From NCBI RefSeq assembly GCF_000725885.1, contig NZ_JODR01000002.1, positions 1 to 64,000 of the forward strand: a DNA stretch of 64,000 bases, given 5' to 3'. Shown in pieces: positions 1 to 8,558 of this stretch. Source of the DNA: Streptomyces albus subsp. albus (GTDB lineage: Bacteria; Actinomycetota; Actinomycetes; Streptomycetales; Streptomycetaceae). Made by a program: the position numbers and the translations under genes. The notes below the pieces were generated by a model that was given only the letters and a program-made list of their open reading frames with translations, searched no databases and was not told the origin of the DNA. Positions within the stretch are counted from its first letter, which is position 1; every line of letters begins with the position of its first letter.

Positions 1-56
1 AAACGCTCGGCTGGGAAACCCCAGCCGAGCGCCTGCATAAACTGCTCGCGGCCTGA
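1..56 (+). pseudogene. C-terminal end of an IS30-family-like transposase (cut by window edge)
   Basis: In frame with position 3 the DNA reads T-L-G-W-E-T-P-A-E-R-L-H-K-L-L-A-A then TGA (54-56). The block 'LGWxTPAE' followed by a short basic/leucine tail is the usual C-terminus of IS30-type DDE transposases. Only about 17 codons are visible, so nothing can be said about whether the rest is intact; the type 'pseudogene' here means partial. A perfect 12-bp dyad (4-15 with 20-31, loop of 4) lies inside the coding region. The family call rests on a short motif and memory of the family. Confidence 0.55.
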
Positions 57-61
57 TCAAC

Positions 62-98
62 ACAACCACGTGTTGCAACGACCGCTAGAAACCGCCGT
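62..98. mobile_element. Probable right end of an IS30-type element
   Basis: Directly after the transposase stop the sequence contains GTGTTGCAACGACCGCTAG (about 70-88). Read on the other strand, CTAGCGGTCGTTGCAACAC resembles the terminal repeats I associate with actinobacterial IS30-like elements. The outer boundary cannot be fixed because the left end and the target duplication lie outside the window. The following 60 bp up to the glycerate kinase stop include a run of nine or so G residues and no gene. Confidence 0.4.
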
Positions 99-161
99 CG
101 CGGTGGGCCCCTCTTCGCGTTCGGGGGGGGGCTTCCCGCCCCGGCCCCGGAGGTCAGGAGG

Positions 162-1295
162 TCAGAGCCGGTCGGCGGCCAGCCGCTCGGCGAGGGCCTC
201 CAGCAGCGGGCCCGCCTCGGCGATGCAGCGCTCCACGTCGGACTCGATGTCGGTCAGCGCGTAGGCCCGCTCGATCCCGGCGGCCTTCAGCCGGGCGGCG
301 TCGATCGCCAGACGCCCGCACACGGCCACCACGGGCTTGCCCGCCCGCCGGGCCGCTGCGGCGACTCCGGCGGGGGCCTTGCCGTGCAGCGTCTGCTCGT
401 CCAGCGAGCCCTCACCGGTGATCACCAGAGAGGCCCGCCCGATCGCGGCCTCGACGCCCAGCTCCTCCATCATGATCTCGATTCCGGGGCGGAACCGGGC
501 GCGGAGCCCGACGAGGGCCGCGAAACCGATACCGCCGGCGGCACCGGCGCCCGGCGAGGCGGCGGCCTCCTGGGCGCCCAGCACCTCGGCGAGATGTGTG
601 AGGGCGTCGTCGAGGAGCGTGACGTCGGCGTCGCTCGCGCCCTTCTGCGGGCCGTAGACGGCGGCGGCTCCCTTCGGACCCGTCAGCGGGTTGTCCACGT
701 CGCTGGCGAGGACGAACTCGGTCTTGCCCAGCCGCTCGTCCAGACCGGACAGATCGGCCGTGACCAGCTCCCGCAGCCCGCCGCCGCCCCACGGCACGGT
801 GTCCCCGTCGCGGTCCAGCAGACGGGCGCCGAGCGCGTCCAGCATGCCCGCGCCGCCGTCGGTGGTGGCCGAACCGCCGACGCCGAGGATGACGGTGTGC
901 GCGCCGGCGTCCAGCGCCGCCAGCAGCAGTTCACCGACGCCGTAGGTGGTGGCGGTCAGCGGGACGAAGACGCCGCGCGGCAGGTGCTGGAGCCCGGCGG
1001 CCTCGGCCATCTCGACCACAGCGGTGCCCTCGCGGAGCGCGAACGCGGCCGTGACGGGGGCGCCTGTGGGGCCGGTGACCTCGACCTCGTGGCGGGTGAA
1101 CCCGCCCGCGACGGCCGCGGCCACGGTGCCGTCGCCGCCGTCGGCCACCGGCACCGCCTCGATCCTGGCCTCGGGACGGGCCTTCCGGATCCCGGCACTC
1201 ACGCGGTCGGCGACCTCGACGGCCGTCAGCGATCCCTTGAACTTGTCCGCGGCGATCAGTACGCGCGCCGGTGTGCTCCGCGCCGTCGTAGTCAT
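162..1295 (-). CDS. glxK: Glycerate kinase (GckA/GlxK family)
   Basis: 377 aa, the usual size for the glycerate 2-kinase (GlxK/GarK) family, which phosphorylates D-glycerate with ATP in the cytosol. The N-terminus after a short Thr/Ser leader has I-A-A-D-K-F-K-G-S-L and V-P-V-A-D-G-G-D-G-T, and later G-V-G-G-S-A-T-T-D-G-G-A-G and T-G-E-G-S-L-D-E-Q, all family signatures. The ATG is preceded by AGGGG at six bases. Glycerate is the product of tartronate-semialdehyde reduction in the glyoxylate (glycerate) pathway, so this gene fits the glyoxylate-producing allantoin locus at 48-56 kb, though it is not adjacent. It sits immediately next to the IS end. Symbol is by family, not proven. Confidence 0.93.
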   Translation of the reverse strand: MTTTARSTPARVLIAADKFKGSLTAVEVADRVSAGIRKARPEARIEAVPVADGGDGTVAAAVAGGFTRHEVEVTGPTGAPVTAAFALREGTAVVEMAEAAGLQHLPRGVFVPLTATTYGVGELLLAALDAGAHTVILGVGGSATTDGGAGMLDALGARLLDRDGDTVPWGGGGLRELVTADLSGLDERLGKTEFVLASDVDNPLTGPKGAAAVYGPQKGASDADVTLLDDALTHLAEVLGAQEAAASPGAGAAGGIGFAALVGLRARFRPGIEIMMEELGVEAAIGRASLVITGEGSLDEQTLHGKAPAGVAAAARRAGKPVVAVCGRLAIDAARLKAAGIERAYALTDIESDVERCIAEAGPLLEALAERLAADRL

Positions 1296-1402
1296 GTTCT
1301 GCCCCTGGGTCTCTCAGTCGTTCGAACAGGCAGTCGCGCCGTGGGGACCCTATCCGCCGCAAGGGGCTCCCGACCATGGGGCCATGATCCGAAGGCGTCC
1401 CG

Positions 1403-2833
1403 CTACGCCCTGCGGCGCAGCCGGCGCCAGACGGCGCGGGCGGCGTGGTGGCCCGCCATGCCGTGCACGCCGGGACCGGGCGGGGCGGCGGAGGAGCACA
1501 GGTAGACGGAGGGGTGCGCCGTCTCGTAGGGGACGCGCTTGAGCTTGGGGCGGATCAGCAGTCGCAGTCCGGCGGCGGAGCCGCAGGCGATGTCGCCGCC
1601 CACGTAGTTGGCGTTGCGGGCCGCGAGCTGCGGGGGGCCCGCGGTGGCGCGGGCCAGCACCCGGTCGCGGAACCCGGGGGCGAAGCGTTCGATCTGCCGT
1701 TCGACCGCCTCGGTGGCGTCGCCCTCCCAGCCGTTGGGCAGATGGCCGTACGCCCAGAAGACGTGTTTGCCCTCGGGGGCGCGGCTCGGGTCCACCAGGC
1801 TGGGCTGGGCGGTGATGAGGAAGGGCCGCTCGGGGGCACGGCCGCGCACGACCGCGTCCCGCATCGCGGTGTCGATGTCGTCGATGGTGGGCCCGACGTG
1901 GACCGTTCCGGCCCGGGCCGCCTCGGGGGAGGTCCAGGGGACGGGCCCGTCCAGCGCGTAGTCGATCTTGAAGAGGCTGGCGCCGTAGCGCACGCCGTCG
2001 TAGGCGCTGCCCAGGCCCGCGATACGGGCGAGCGCGGTCGGCGAGGTGTCGAAGACGTAGGCGCGCGCGGGCGGGAGTTCGTCCAGCCGTCTGACCTCGA
2101 CACCGGTGTGGATGGTGCCGCCCAGGGCCCGCAGATAGCCGGCCAGCGCGTCGGAGATGGCCTGCGAGCCCCCGCGCGGGACCGGCCAGCCGACCGCGTG
2201 GGCGGCCAGCGCGAAGACGAGCGCGGGCGCCGTCATGAACGGGTTGTTCATCGGCGCGATGACGTGCCCCGCCATCCCGGCAAGCAGCGCCGGGCCCTTG
2301 GCGTCCCGGAACCGGATCTTCGACCAGGTGACCGGCTGGAGCCCGGTCAGTCCGAACCGGACGAGCTGGACGGGGTCGGCCGGGAGACGGCCGTTGAGGG
2401 CGGAGCCGTAGCCGAAGAAGTCCTCCGCGAGGGTCTCCCAGCGGCCCAGGTAGGGGGCGACCAGCCGGCGGTAGGCACCCGCGTCGCGCGGTCCGAGCGA
2501 CGCGGCCGTCTCGCCCACCGAGCGGGAGAGCACCGCGGCGCTGCCGTCCGGGAACGGATGGGCCATGGGCAGTTCGGGGTGCAGCCACTCCAGCCCGTGC
2601 TCCGCCAGCGGCATGGCACGGAAGGCGGGCGAGCCGGCACCGGTGGGGTGCACCGCGGAGCACGGGTCGTGGCGGAAGCCGGGCAGGGTCAGCTCCTCGG
2701 TGCGGGCGCCGCCGCCGACCGTCTCCAGCGCCTCGAACACCTCGACGGTGAAACCGCGGCGGGCCAACTCCACCGCCGCCGTCAGCCCGTTGGGCCCGGC
2801 ACCTACGACGACCGCGTCCCGGATCGATGGCAC
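1403..2833 (-). CDS. Phytoene dehydrogenase-like NAD(P)/FAD-dependent oxidoreductase
   Basis: 476 aa, GTG start with GGGGAG six bases upstream. The N-terminus has the dinucleotide-binding motif [19 protein letters not shown] followed by an acidic residue (E-V-F-E-A), as in the CrtI/COG1233 group of FAD enzymes. The C-terminus ([12 protein letters not shown]) is the second FAD-contact segment of the same group. There is no carotenoid gene nearby, so a role in carotenoid desaturation is not supported; many actinobacterial members have unknown substrates. It is followed 107 bp later by glycerate kinase on the same strand. Confidence 0.85.
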   Translation of the reverse strand: MPSIRDAVVVGAGPNGLTAAVELARRGFTVEVFEALETVGGGARTEELTLPGFRHDPCSAVHPTGAGSPAFRAMPLAEHGLEWLHPELPMAHPFPDGSAAVLSRSVGETAASLGPRDAGAYRRLVAPYLGRWETLAEDFFGYGSALNGRLPADPVQLVRFGLTGLQPVTWSKIRFRDAKGPALLAGMAGHVIAPMNNPFMTAPALVFALAAHAVGWPVPRGGSQAISDALAGYLRALGGTIHTGVEVRRLDELPPARAYVFDTSPTALARIAGLGSAYDGVRYGASLFKIDYALDGPVPWTSPEAARAGTVHVGPTIDDIDTAMRDAVVRGRAPERPFLITAQPSLVDPSRAPEGKHVFWAYGHLPNGWEGDATEAVERQIERFAPGFRDRVLARATAGPPQLAARNANYVGGDIACGSAAGLRLLIRPKLKRVPYETAHPSVYLCSSAAPPGPGVHGMAGHHAARAVWRRLRRRA

Positions 2834-2893
2834 GTGTGGCTCCCCTCGCCCGGCCCCGGCCCGGACACGGCGGGCCGGCTGATGTCGCTCTCG

Positions 2894-3697
2894 TCAGTCG
2901 TTCTGGTCGCGCAGCAGGCCCACCATACGCCGCGCGGTGGCGGCGTCCCGCGCCGCGGTGAACGGCAGCGCGTTGCCGCCGGCCAGCCGGAAGGGCGCGC
3001 CGGCGACCGTGCTGTGGGCGCCGCCCGCCTCGGTGACCACCAGCAGCCCCGCGGCATGGTCCCAGGCCGACTCCCAGGTGTAGGCGACGGCGTCCAGCCG
3101 GCCCCGCGCGATGGCGAGGTACTCCAGCCCGGCCGAGCCGGTGTCGCGCGGCGCGACGCCCTCGGTGTGCAGCCCGCTCAGCGCCCGCTTCTGCGACTCG
3201 TCGGTGAAGTCGGGGTGCGAGACGGCGACATGCAGCGGCGCGCCCTCGGCGGGCGAGCCGGCGTGCAGCGGCCGGCCGTCCAGCAGCACTCCCCCGCCGC
3301 GGCGTGCCGTGGCCGTCAGACCGAGCGCCGGCGCGTGTATCCAGGCGCCCAGCGTCTCGCCCCGCCGTGCCAGCGCCACCAGTGTGCAGAAGCCCTCGTC
3401 GCCGGCGACGAACTGACGGGTGCCGTCGATCGGGTCGATGATCCACACCGGATCGTCGCCCTCCAGCGCCGTGTAGGTCGCCGGGTGCGCGTGCACCGTC
3501 TCCTCTCCGACGACCACCGAACCGGGCAGCAGTTTGCGCAGGTCCTCGGAGAGCCGCTGTTCGGCACGCTGGTCGGCGACGGTGACCAGGTCGTGGCTGC
3601 CGGTCTTGGTGGTGACCTCGTCCTCGGCGAGCTGCCGCCAGCGCGGCATGACCTCCGCCCGTACGGCCGAAAGGACTGCTTCTTCCACCGCTGTCAT
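2894..3697 (-). CDS. Inositol monophosphatase family protein
   Basis: About 267 aa. All three metal-site blocks are present: G-E-E-T near residue 65, I-I-D-P-I-D-G-T-R-Q-F near residue 85 and W-D-H-A-A-G near residue 205. These bind Mg2+ in inositol monophosphatases, histidinol phosphatases (HisN type) and 3'-phosphoadenosine phosphatases; the sequence alone does not choose between them. Start uncertain: the ATG at 3697 has only a weak ribosome site, while an in-frame GTG at 3715 directly abuts GGAGGT, too close for normal initiation. Divergent from the sirtuin gene across about 110 bp. Confidence 0.88.
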   Translation of the reverse strand: MTAVEEAVLSAVRAEVMPRWRQLAEDEVTTKTGSHDLVTVADQRAEQRLSEDLRKLLPGSVVVGEETVHAHPATYTALEGDDPVWIIDPIDGTRQFVAGDEGFCTLVALARRGETLGAWIHAPALGLTATARRGGGVLLDGRPLHAGSPAEGAPLHVAVSHPDFTDESQKRALSGLHTEGVAPRDTGSAGLEYLAIARGRLDAVAYTWESAWDHAAGLLVVTEAGGAHSTVAGAPFRLAGGNALPFTAARDAATARRMVGLLRDQND

Positions 3698-3805
3698 CAG
3701 CTCGTCGTCGATCACACCTCCATACAAGCACGGTGTCCGACCGGGCGGCGAGGCCGCCTTCGGGCGCGCGGAGTCGTCCCCCGGGGCGGCGGCTACGCTG
3801 GGCGC

Positions 3806-4561
3806 ATGGCCGAACGTGACAGCGCGCCGGGCGGCGGTGCGCCGCTGGTGGCGTTCCTGACCGGCGCGGGTATCTCCACGGATTCCGGCATCCCCGACTA
3901 CCGGGGGCCGCAGGGTGTGTGGCGCAAGGACCCGGAAGCCGAGAAACTGGTCACCTACGACCACTACGTGACCGACCCCGACGTCCGCCGCCGCTCCTGG
4001 CTGATGCGCGGTGAGAGCCCGGTGTGGCGGGCCCGGCCCAACGCCGCGCACGAGGCCGTCGCCCGGCTGGAGGCCGCCGGGGTGCCGGTGCGGGTCATCA
4101 CCCAGAACGTGGACGGGCTCCACCAGGCCGCGGGCGTCCCCGCGCGGAAGGTGCTGGAACTGCACGGCAACGCCCGTTCGGTGGTGTGCACGGAGTGCGG
4201 GGCGCGTTCCACGATGGCCGACGCGCTTGAGCGGGTCGCCGCCGGGGAGGAGGACCCGGACTGCCTGGCGTGCGGCGGCATCCTCAAATCCGCCACCGTG
4301 ATGTTCGGTCAGGCCCTCGATCCAAAGGTGCTGGGCGAGGCGATGGCCGTGGCCCGGGCCTGCGAGATCTTCTACGCCGTGGGAACCAGTCTCCAGGTGC
4401 AGCCCGCCGCCTCGCTGGCGGGGCTGGCCGCCGAGCACGGTGCCCAACTCGTCGTCGTCAACGCGGAGCCGACGCCCTACGACGCGCTGGCCGACGAGGT
4501 GGTACGGGACCCCATCGGCACCGCCCTGCCCCGGTTGCTCGCCCGTCATATGACGGCCTGA
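3806..4561 (+). CDS. cobB: Sir2-family NAD-dependent protein deacylase
   Basis: 251 aa, typical for bacterial sirtuins. It has the NAD pocket G-A-G-I-S-T-D-S-G-I-P-D-Y-R-G (about residues 16-30), the T-Q-N-V-D-G-L-H motif, the catalytic His in E-L-H-G-N, and two zinc Cys pairs (C-T-E-C and C-L-A-C). It should remove acetyl or other acyl groups from lysines using NAD+, for example on acetyl-CoA synthetase. The C-terminal half has G-T-S-L-Q-V-Q-P and V-N-A-E-P-T, as in other sirtuins. Converges with the membrane protein at 4574, with only 12 bp between the stops. Confidence 0.93.
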   Translation: MAERDSAPGGGAPLVAFLTGAGISTDSGIPDYRGPQGVWRKDPEAEKLVTYDHYVTDPDVRRRSWLMRGESPVWRARPNAAHEAVARLEAAGVPVRVITQNVDGLHQAAGVPARKVLELHGNARSVVCTECGARSTMADALERVAAGEEDPDCLACGGILKSATVMFGQALDPKVLGEAMAVARACEIFYAVGTSLQVQPAASLAGLAAEHGAQLVVVNAEPTPYDALADEVVRDPIGTALPRLLARHMTA

Positions 4562-4573
4562 GCCGGTTCCCGC

Positions 4574-5629
4574 TCAGCCTCCGGCCGCCTCGGCGCCGGC
4601 GGCCGTCGCGGTCGGCGCCGTCCGCGGCCCGAAGCGCAGCAGCCGGCTGTCGGCCCACATCAGCAGCGCGAGCACGGCTGCCGTCAGCGTGGCGTTGGCC
4701 GCGTACTTGGCCACGGGAGAGGTGTCGCCGCCCAGTGGTACGACCACGAACGAGAGCCCCGCGTTCACCACGAGGGCCGCGCCGCCGGCCATGAGCGCGT
4801 GGCGCCTGCCCCAGCCGGGGCGCCGCGACCAGCACAGCAGCGCACCGCCGCCCGCGCAGAGCACCACCAGGTCGAGCACGGTCCCCCACCAGCCGGCCGG
4901 CACCAGCTGGTGGACGGCCAGCGCGACCACGGCCCCGCCGCCGACGGACCACGGCGACGGCACCCGGCCCGGGGAGGGCGCGGGACGGCGCGGCAGGACG
5001 AACGCGGAGGCGACGAGGGCGGCGGCGACGGCCCCGGTGACGCCCAGCTGGGCGGGGCTCGCCATAAACGTCCTGGTGTGCTCGTGGAAGAAGACCACCA
5101 CCGCGCACGCGTACAGCACCGCCATCGCCGTCAGGCCGACGCGTCCCAGCCAGGGGCGGTCGGCCAGTCGCGGAACGCAGGACTCGATCACGACGACCGG
5201 CGCCGTGAAGCTCCAGATGACGTGGCCGACGACGAAGCCCAGCAGATGGTGGACGCTGACACCGACGGCGGGCACGAGTGTGGGCTGCCGCTCCCGGGCC
5301 CAGGAGGCGTCGTCGACGAAGTGCGGGTTGAACAGGCTCTGGTCGATCAGCCCGGCCTGGATCAGCCCGAACGCCGCGCTCAGCAGCAGGATGCTCGGCC
5401 ATCCCCGGCCGGTCCGCCGAACGGCCTCCCTGATGAGCACGGCGACCGAGCCGTAGAGCGGGGCGAGCAGCAGCAGTCCGGTCAGCAGTTCCCGCGGGCG
5501 GCCGATGATGCTGTCGTAGCCGATGAGGTACTCGGCGCAGACGGGAGAGAGCACGAGGAGTGCCAGTGCCGCCGTCAGCCGGCCGGACAGCGGTGTTCTT
5601 CCGGGCGGAACGGACCTGTTGTCTGCCAT
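4574..5629 (-). CDS. Multi-pass membrane protein of unknown function
   Basis: About 351 aa. Start placed at the ATG preceding A-D-N-R-S-V-P-P with AGGGG upstream; an upstream in-frame start would add an unlikely Pro-rich leader. The protein has about nine to ten hydrophobic segments, beginning with T-A-A-L-A-L-L-V-L-S-P-V-C-A-E-Y, and a Pro/Arg-rich loop around residue 215. The early segment with E-Y-L-I-G-Y-D and the L-N-P-H-F-type loop resemble uncharacterised actinobacterial integral membrane proteins. I do not recognise a transport or enzymatic motif. Confidence 0.75.
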   Translation of the reverse strand: MADNRSVPPGRTPLSGRLTAALALLVLSPVCAEYLIGYDSIIGRPRELLTGLLLLAPLYGSVAVLIREAVRRTGRGWPSILLLSAAFGLIQAGLIDQSLFNPHFVDDASWARERQPTLVPAVGVSVHHLLGFVVGHVIWSFTAPVVVIESCVPRLADRPWLGRVGLTAMAVLYACAVVVFFHEHTRTFMASPAQLGVTGAVAAALVASAFVLPRRPAPSPGRVPSPWSVGGGAVVALAVHQLVPAGWWGTVLDLVVLCAGGGALLCWSRRPGWGRRHALMAGGAALVVNAGLSFVVVPLGGDTSPVAKYAANATLTAAVLALLMWADSRLLRFGPRTAPTATAAGAEAAGG

Positions 5630-5858
5630 GCGGGCCCCTGGGGTGCGCGGTGCGGGAATCGGTGGCGGGGCGCCCCTTGTCGCGGGCGCCACCGCGGATT
5701 TCCCGACTGTAGGCACGGGGTCCGGGCCGGTGGATCAGTCTTCGGTCTGCCGCCGGACGACCAAAGTCGCCGTCTGGGGCGGGAGTCGGCTTCGAGGGTT
5801 TTTCCCGCCGCCCCGGAGGACGCTGCGGGGCGGCGGGCCCGGCCTCGTCCCGCCTGTG

Positions 5859-6557
5859 TCAGGCCGGAGTGGCGCGCAGGAGGCGGGAGGTGAGGACCGC
5901 CTCCGGGTTGCCGGCACTGAGGGCGTCGGTCAGGGCGCGGCCCGCGGCCTCCAGTGCGGCGTCGTCCATCGCGCCGAGCGCGTCGAGGATGAAGACCGCG
6001 CGTGTCGTCTGCGTCGTCAGGCGGGTGCGTACGCACTGGCGCCAGTTCCAGCGGCGGCAGGTGACGCCCGCGTCGTCCCGCCAGACCACCTCACCGGCGC
6101 GGGGGTGCTCGGTCACCGGTTCGCCGCCCGACATCAGCTCGAACGGTTCGGTCCCCTCGGCGCGGGTGAGGCGCAGCGGCCCCTGGTAGTGGTCGAGGTC
6201 CTCGCCGCCGAGCGGGACGACGTGGGCGACGGAGACCGCGTTGTAGATGTCGGTGAGCCGGTCCACGCGGGGCAGCCCCTCCGGGGCGCGGCGCAGCAGC
6301 GCGTCCACGCTGGAGCGGGTGCGCTTGGGCTTGGCGCCGAACGCGCGGAACGCCTCGCGCCACTCGGCGACGTGCGGGTGCTCCTCGGGATCGCACGCCT
6401 TCGCCTCGGCCTCGGCCAGCATCTCCTCGCTGAACGCGTCACCGGGTCCGGGGCGCAGCCCTTCGCCGACGATCAGCAGCGCGCGGTAGTCCGGGCGCAG
6501 GGCACCGACGGACGGGTCGATGGTGGCGGCGTGCAGCCACTCCTCGGTCGTGTTCAT
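5859..6557 (-). CDS. Solo B3/4 (tRNA-binding-like) domain protein
   Basis: 232 aa. The order E-W-R-E-A-F-R-A-F-G, K-R-T-R-S-S-V-D-A-L-L-R-R, L-P-R-V-D-R-L-T-D-I-Y-N-A-V-S, then L-G-G-E-D-L-D and a final domain with R-W-N-W-R-Q-C-V-R-T matches stand-alone B3/4 domain proteins (COG3382). These resemble the editing domain of the phenylalanyl-tRNA synthetase beta chain and may hydrolyse mischarged aminoacyl-tRNA, but this is a family-level idea. The ATG at 6557 is chosen because the family starts near here; an in-frame extension to 6620 exists. Confidence 0.8.
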   Translation of the reverse strand: MNTTEEWLHAATIDPSVGALRPDYRALLIVGEGLRPGPGDAFSEEMLAEAEAKACDPEEHPHVAEWREAFRAFGAKPKRTRSSVDALLRRAPEGLPRVDRLTDIYNAVSVAHVVPLGGEDLDHYQGPLRLTRAEGTEPFELMSGGEPVTEHPRAGEVVWRDDAGVTCRRWNWRQCVRTRLTTQTTRAVFILDALGAMDDAALEAAGRALTDALSAGNPEAVLTSRLLRATPA

Positions 6558-6954
6558 GGGTTGCGTCTCGCTCCTCGTCGCGGTGCCGTCGGCCGGCCAC
6601 AGGCCGGCGCAGTGCAGCACACCGTACCAACAAGTCCAACGTACAGCACTGGCGAGAGCGGCCCGGCCTCACCCGATGCGGTGCCGCCGGGTGGCCCCGG
6701 GTGCGGGTCCGTGGTGCGCTGGTCGGGCGGACCGCCCGTGCCGCCGGACGGCTCGGGCCGGGGCACCGCCGCCCCCGAGGAGGCGCCATGAGGAACAGCG
6801 CGGAACAGGTCCCGGGCGCCGTGCCGGCGGCGCCGTCCGCCGCACGCCGGGGCGCGTCCTCGGCGGGCCGGGCGCCCGGCGGGCGCTGAACCGTACGCGA
6901 CGGCACCGGGGCGCCCTCGGCGGTGTCCCGCACACTGTGACGGCGGGAGAGGCC
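6558..6954. other. 397-bp intergenic region with one possible short ORF
   Basis: This gap separates the B3/4 protein from the membrane protein at 6955. It holds the promoters for both flanking genes and a possible 33-codon ORF at 6788-6889 with a good ribosome site. Nothing else was recognised. Confidence 0.5.
6788..6889 (+). CDS. Possible 33-aa small ORF (weak)
   Basis: ATG at 6788 is preceded by GAGGAGG with four bases between, a near-perfect ribosome site, and the frame runs 33 codons to TGA at 6889. The product would be Ala/Arg/Gly-rich with no motif. It lies 65 bp upstream of the membrane protein gene and could be a leader peptide, or merely a chance frame in GC-rich DNA. Confidence 0.22.
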   Translation: MRNSAEQVPGAVPAAPSAARRGASSAGRAPGGR

Positions 6955-7452
6955 ATGACCGCGAACAGCTCCACCCCTCCGCCCGCACCCCACGGGCCCG
7001 CGTACCGCGCCGTGCAGTTCGCCGCCCGGGTGCTGTCCGCGGGCGGTCTGGCCGTGGTCGCGTACGTGCACGCCACGCTCGCCGGCCGGTTCGACCGCGT
7101 CACGGCGGACATCAGCCAGGGCGATCTGTTCCGCATCGAGGCCGGACTGGCGGCGCTCGGCGCCCTGCTGGTGCTGGTGTGGTGGCGCGCCTACTGCGAT
7201 GCGTACGCCTGGCTGGTGGCCGCGGGCGGGATGGCGCTGCTGCTGGTCTACCAGTACGTCGACGTCGGCCGGCTGGGGCCGTTCCCCGGCATGCACGACC
7301 CGGTGTGGTCCGACGACAAGCGGCTGGCCCTCGTCGCGCAGGCAGTCACGCTGATCATGTCCACGTTTTTGCTGGTCAGCCACACACGGCGGTCGCGCAG
7401 GCTGACGACGGACGTATGGTTGGACCCCGACCGGACCAGATACGGAAGGTAG
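6955..7452 (+). CDS. Small membrane protein of unknown function
   Basis: 165 aa with ATG start after GGGAGAGG. Four hydrophobic segments can be seen (around residues 25-43, 60-78, 85-102 and 125-140), with conserved-looking D-V-G-R-L-G-P-F-P-x-M-H-D-P between the third and fourth, which suggests an extracytoplasmic loop. Such proteins are common and uncharacterised in streptomycetes (DUF2637-free, spacer-like type). It ends ten bases before the lipoate ligase, so the two are probably cotranscribed, but that does not reveal its job. Confidence 0.75.
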   Translation: MTANSSTPPPAPHGPAYRAVQFAARVLSAGGLAVVAYVHATLAGRFDRVTADISQGDLFRIEAGLAALGALLVLVWWRAYCDAYAWLVAAGGMALLLVYQYVDVGRLGPFPGMHDPVWSDDKRLALVAQAVTLIMSTFLLVSHTRRSRRLTTDVWLDPDRTRYGR

Positions 7453-7461
7453 GGGGCCGGG

Positions 7462-8517
7462 GTGCACGGCGAGTACAAGATTCCGGGCGGCAAGCTCGTG
7501 GTGGTCGACCTCGACGACCGGGACGGCGTGCTGCGCGACGTCCGGGTCGCGGGGGACTTCTTCCTGGAGCCGGACGAGGCGCTCGCCGCCATCGACGGGG
7601 CCCTCGAAGGGGCGCCTTCGGACACCGACGCGGCCGGGCTGACCGCCCGTATCGAGGCGGCGCTGCCCGAGGGCACCGCGATGTACGGCGTCACGGCCGA
7701 GGGGATCGCGGTGGCCGTCCGCCGGGCGCTGGCGCAGGCCACCGACTGGTCCGACTACGACTGGCAGCTCATCCACGAGCCGCCGCAGTCGCCCGCGCTC
7801 CACATGGCGCTCGACCAGGTCCTCACCGAGGAGGTCGCCGCCGGACGCCGGGCCCCCACCCTGCGGGTGTGGGAGTGGGGTGCACCGGCGGTGATCATCG
7901 GCAGCTTCCAGTCGCTGCGCAACGAGGTGGACCCCGAGGGCGCCGCCCGGCACGGTGTCACCGTGGTGCGGCGCATCTCCGGTGGCGGCGCCATGTTCGT
8001 GGAGGCCGAGAACACCATCACCTACTCGCTGTCGGTGCCCGCCTCCTTGGTCTCCGGCCTCTCCTTCGCCGACTCCTACGCGTATCTGGACGACTGGGTC
8101 CTGGGGGCGCTGGGCGACATGGGCATCAAGGCGTGGTACATGCCGCTCAACGACATCGCGTCCAAGGAGGGCAAGATCGCCGGTGCCGCGCAGAAGCGGC
8201 TCACCAGCGGGGACGGCGCCGTCCTGCACCACGTGACGATGTCCTACGACATCGACGCGGAGAAGATGCTCGACGTGCTGCGCATCGGCAAGGAGAAGAT
8301 GTCCGACAAGGGCACCAGGAGCGCCAAGAAGCGGGTGGACCCGCTGCGCCGGCAGACCGGGCTGCCCCGCGCGGACGTCATCGACCGGATGATCACCTCC
8401 TTCCGCACCCGCTACGGCCTCAGCGAGGGGCACGTCACGCCCCAGGAGATGGCGCGCGCGGAGGAGCTGGCCCTCACCAAGTTCAGCAGCGAGGAGTGGA
8501 CGGCCCGGGTGCCGTAG
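7462..8517 (+). CDS. lplA: Lipoate-protein ligase with N-terminal LplB-like domain
   Basis: 351 aa, GTG start. The catalytic domain (from about residue 95) has R-R-I-S-G-G-G-A-M-F-V with E-N-T-I-T-Y-S-L, and K-I-A-G-A-A-Q-K-R, the lipoyl-AMP binding signatures of LplA; it attaches lipoate or another acyl group to lysine of E2/GcvH-type proteins. The first about 95 residues (Y-K-I-P-G-G-K-L-V-V-V-D) resemble the small accessory domain that is C-terminal in E. coli LplA and a separate LplB subunit in Thermoplasma. The domain order is therefore swapped. No lipoylated protein gene is adjacent. Confidence 0.87.
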   Translation: MHGEYKIPGGKLVVVDLDDRDGVLRDVRVAGDFFLEPDEALAAIDGALEGAPSDTDAAGLTARIEAALPEGTAMYGVTAEGIAVAVRRALAQATDWSDYDWQLIHEPPQSPALHMALDQVLTEEVAAGRRAPTLRVWEWGAPAVIIGSFQSLRNEVDPEGAARHGVTVVRRISGGGAMFVEAENTITYSLSVPASLVSGLSFADSYAYLDDWVLGALGDMGIKAWYMPLNDIASKEGKIAGAAQKRLTSGDGAVLHHVTMSYDIDAEKMLDVLRIGKEKMSDKGTRSAKKRVDPLRRQTGLPRADVIDRMITSFRTRYGLSEGHVTPQEMARAEELALTKFSSEEWTARVP

Positions 8518-8524
8518 GGGCCCC

Positions 8525-8551
8525 GCCCGCCGCCATGTGGTGACGGCGGGC
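8525..8551. terminator. Bidirectional hairpin between convergent genes
   Basis: Perfect 8-bp stem (GCCCGCCG at 8525-8532 with CGGCGGGC at 8544-8551), loop of 11, placed between the convergent stops of the lipoate ligase and the NmrA-type gene. No U-tract, as is common in streptomycetes. Confidence 0.6.
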
Positions 8552-8558
8552 GCAGCGC

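Noticed and set aside
4..31. Perfect 12-bp hairpin at the left edge as an intrinsic terminator
   Set aside because: It lies inside the transposase coding frame (stop at 56), so it is more likely a coding-sequence dyad; a terminator role cannot be shown.
384..4561. Long plus-strand open frames opposite glycerate kinase, the FAD enzyme and IMPase
   Set aside because: They are antisense shadows of strongly conserved minus-strand proteins. Only the sirtuin part from 3806 is real.
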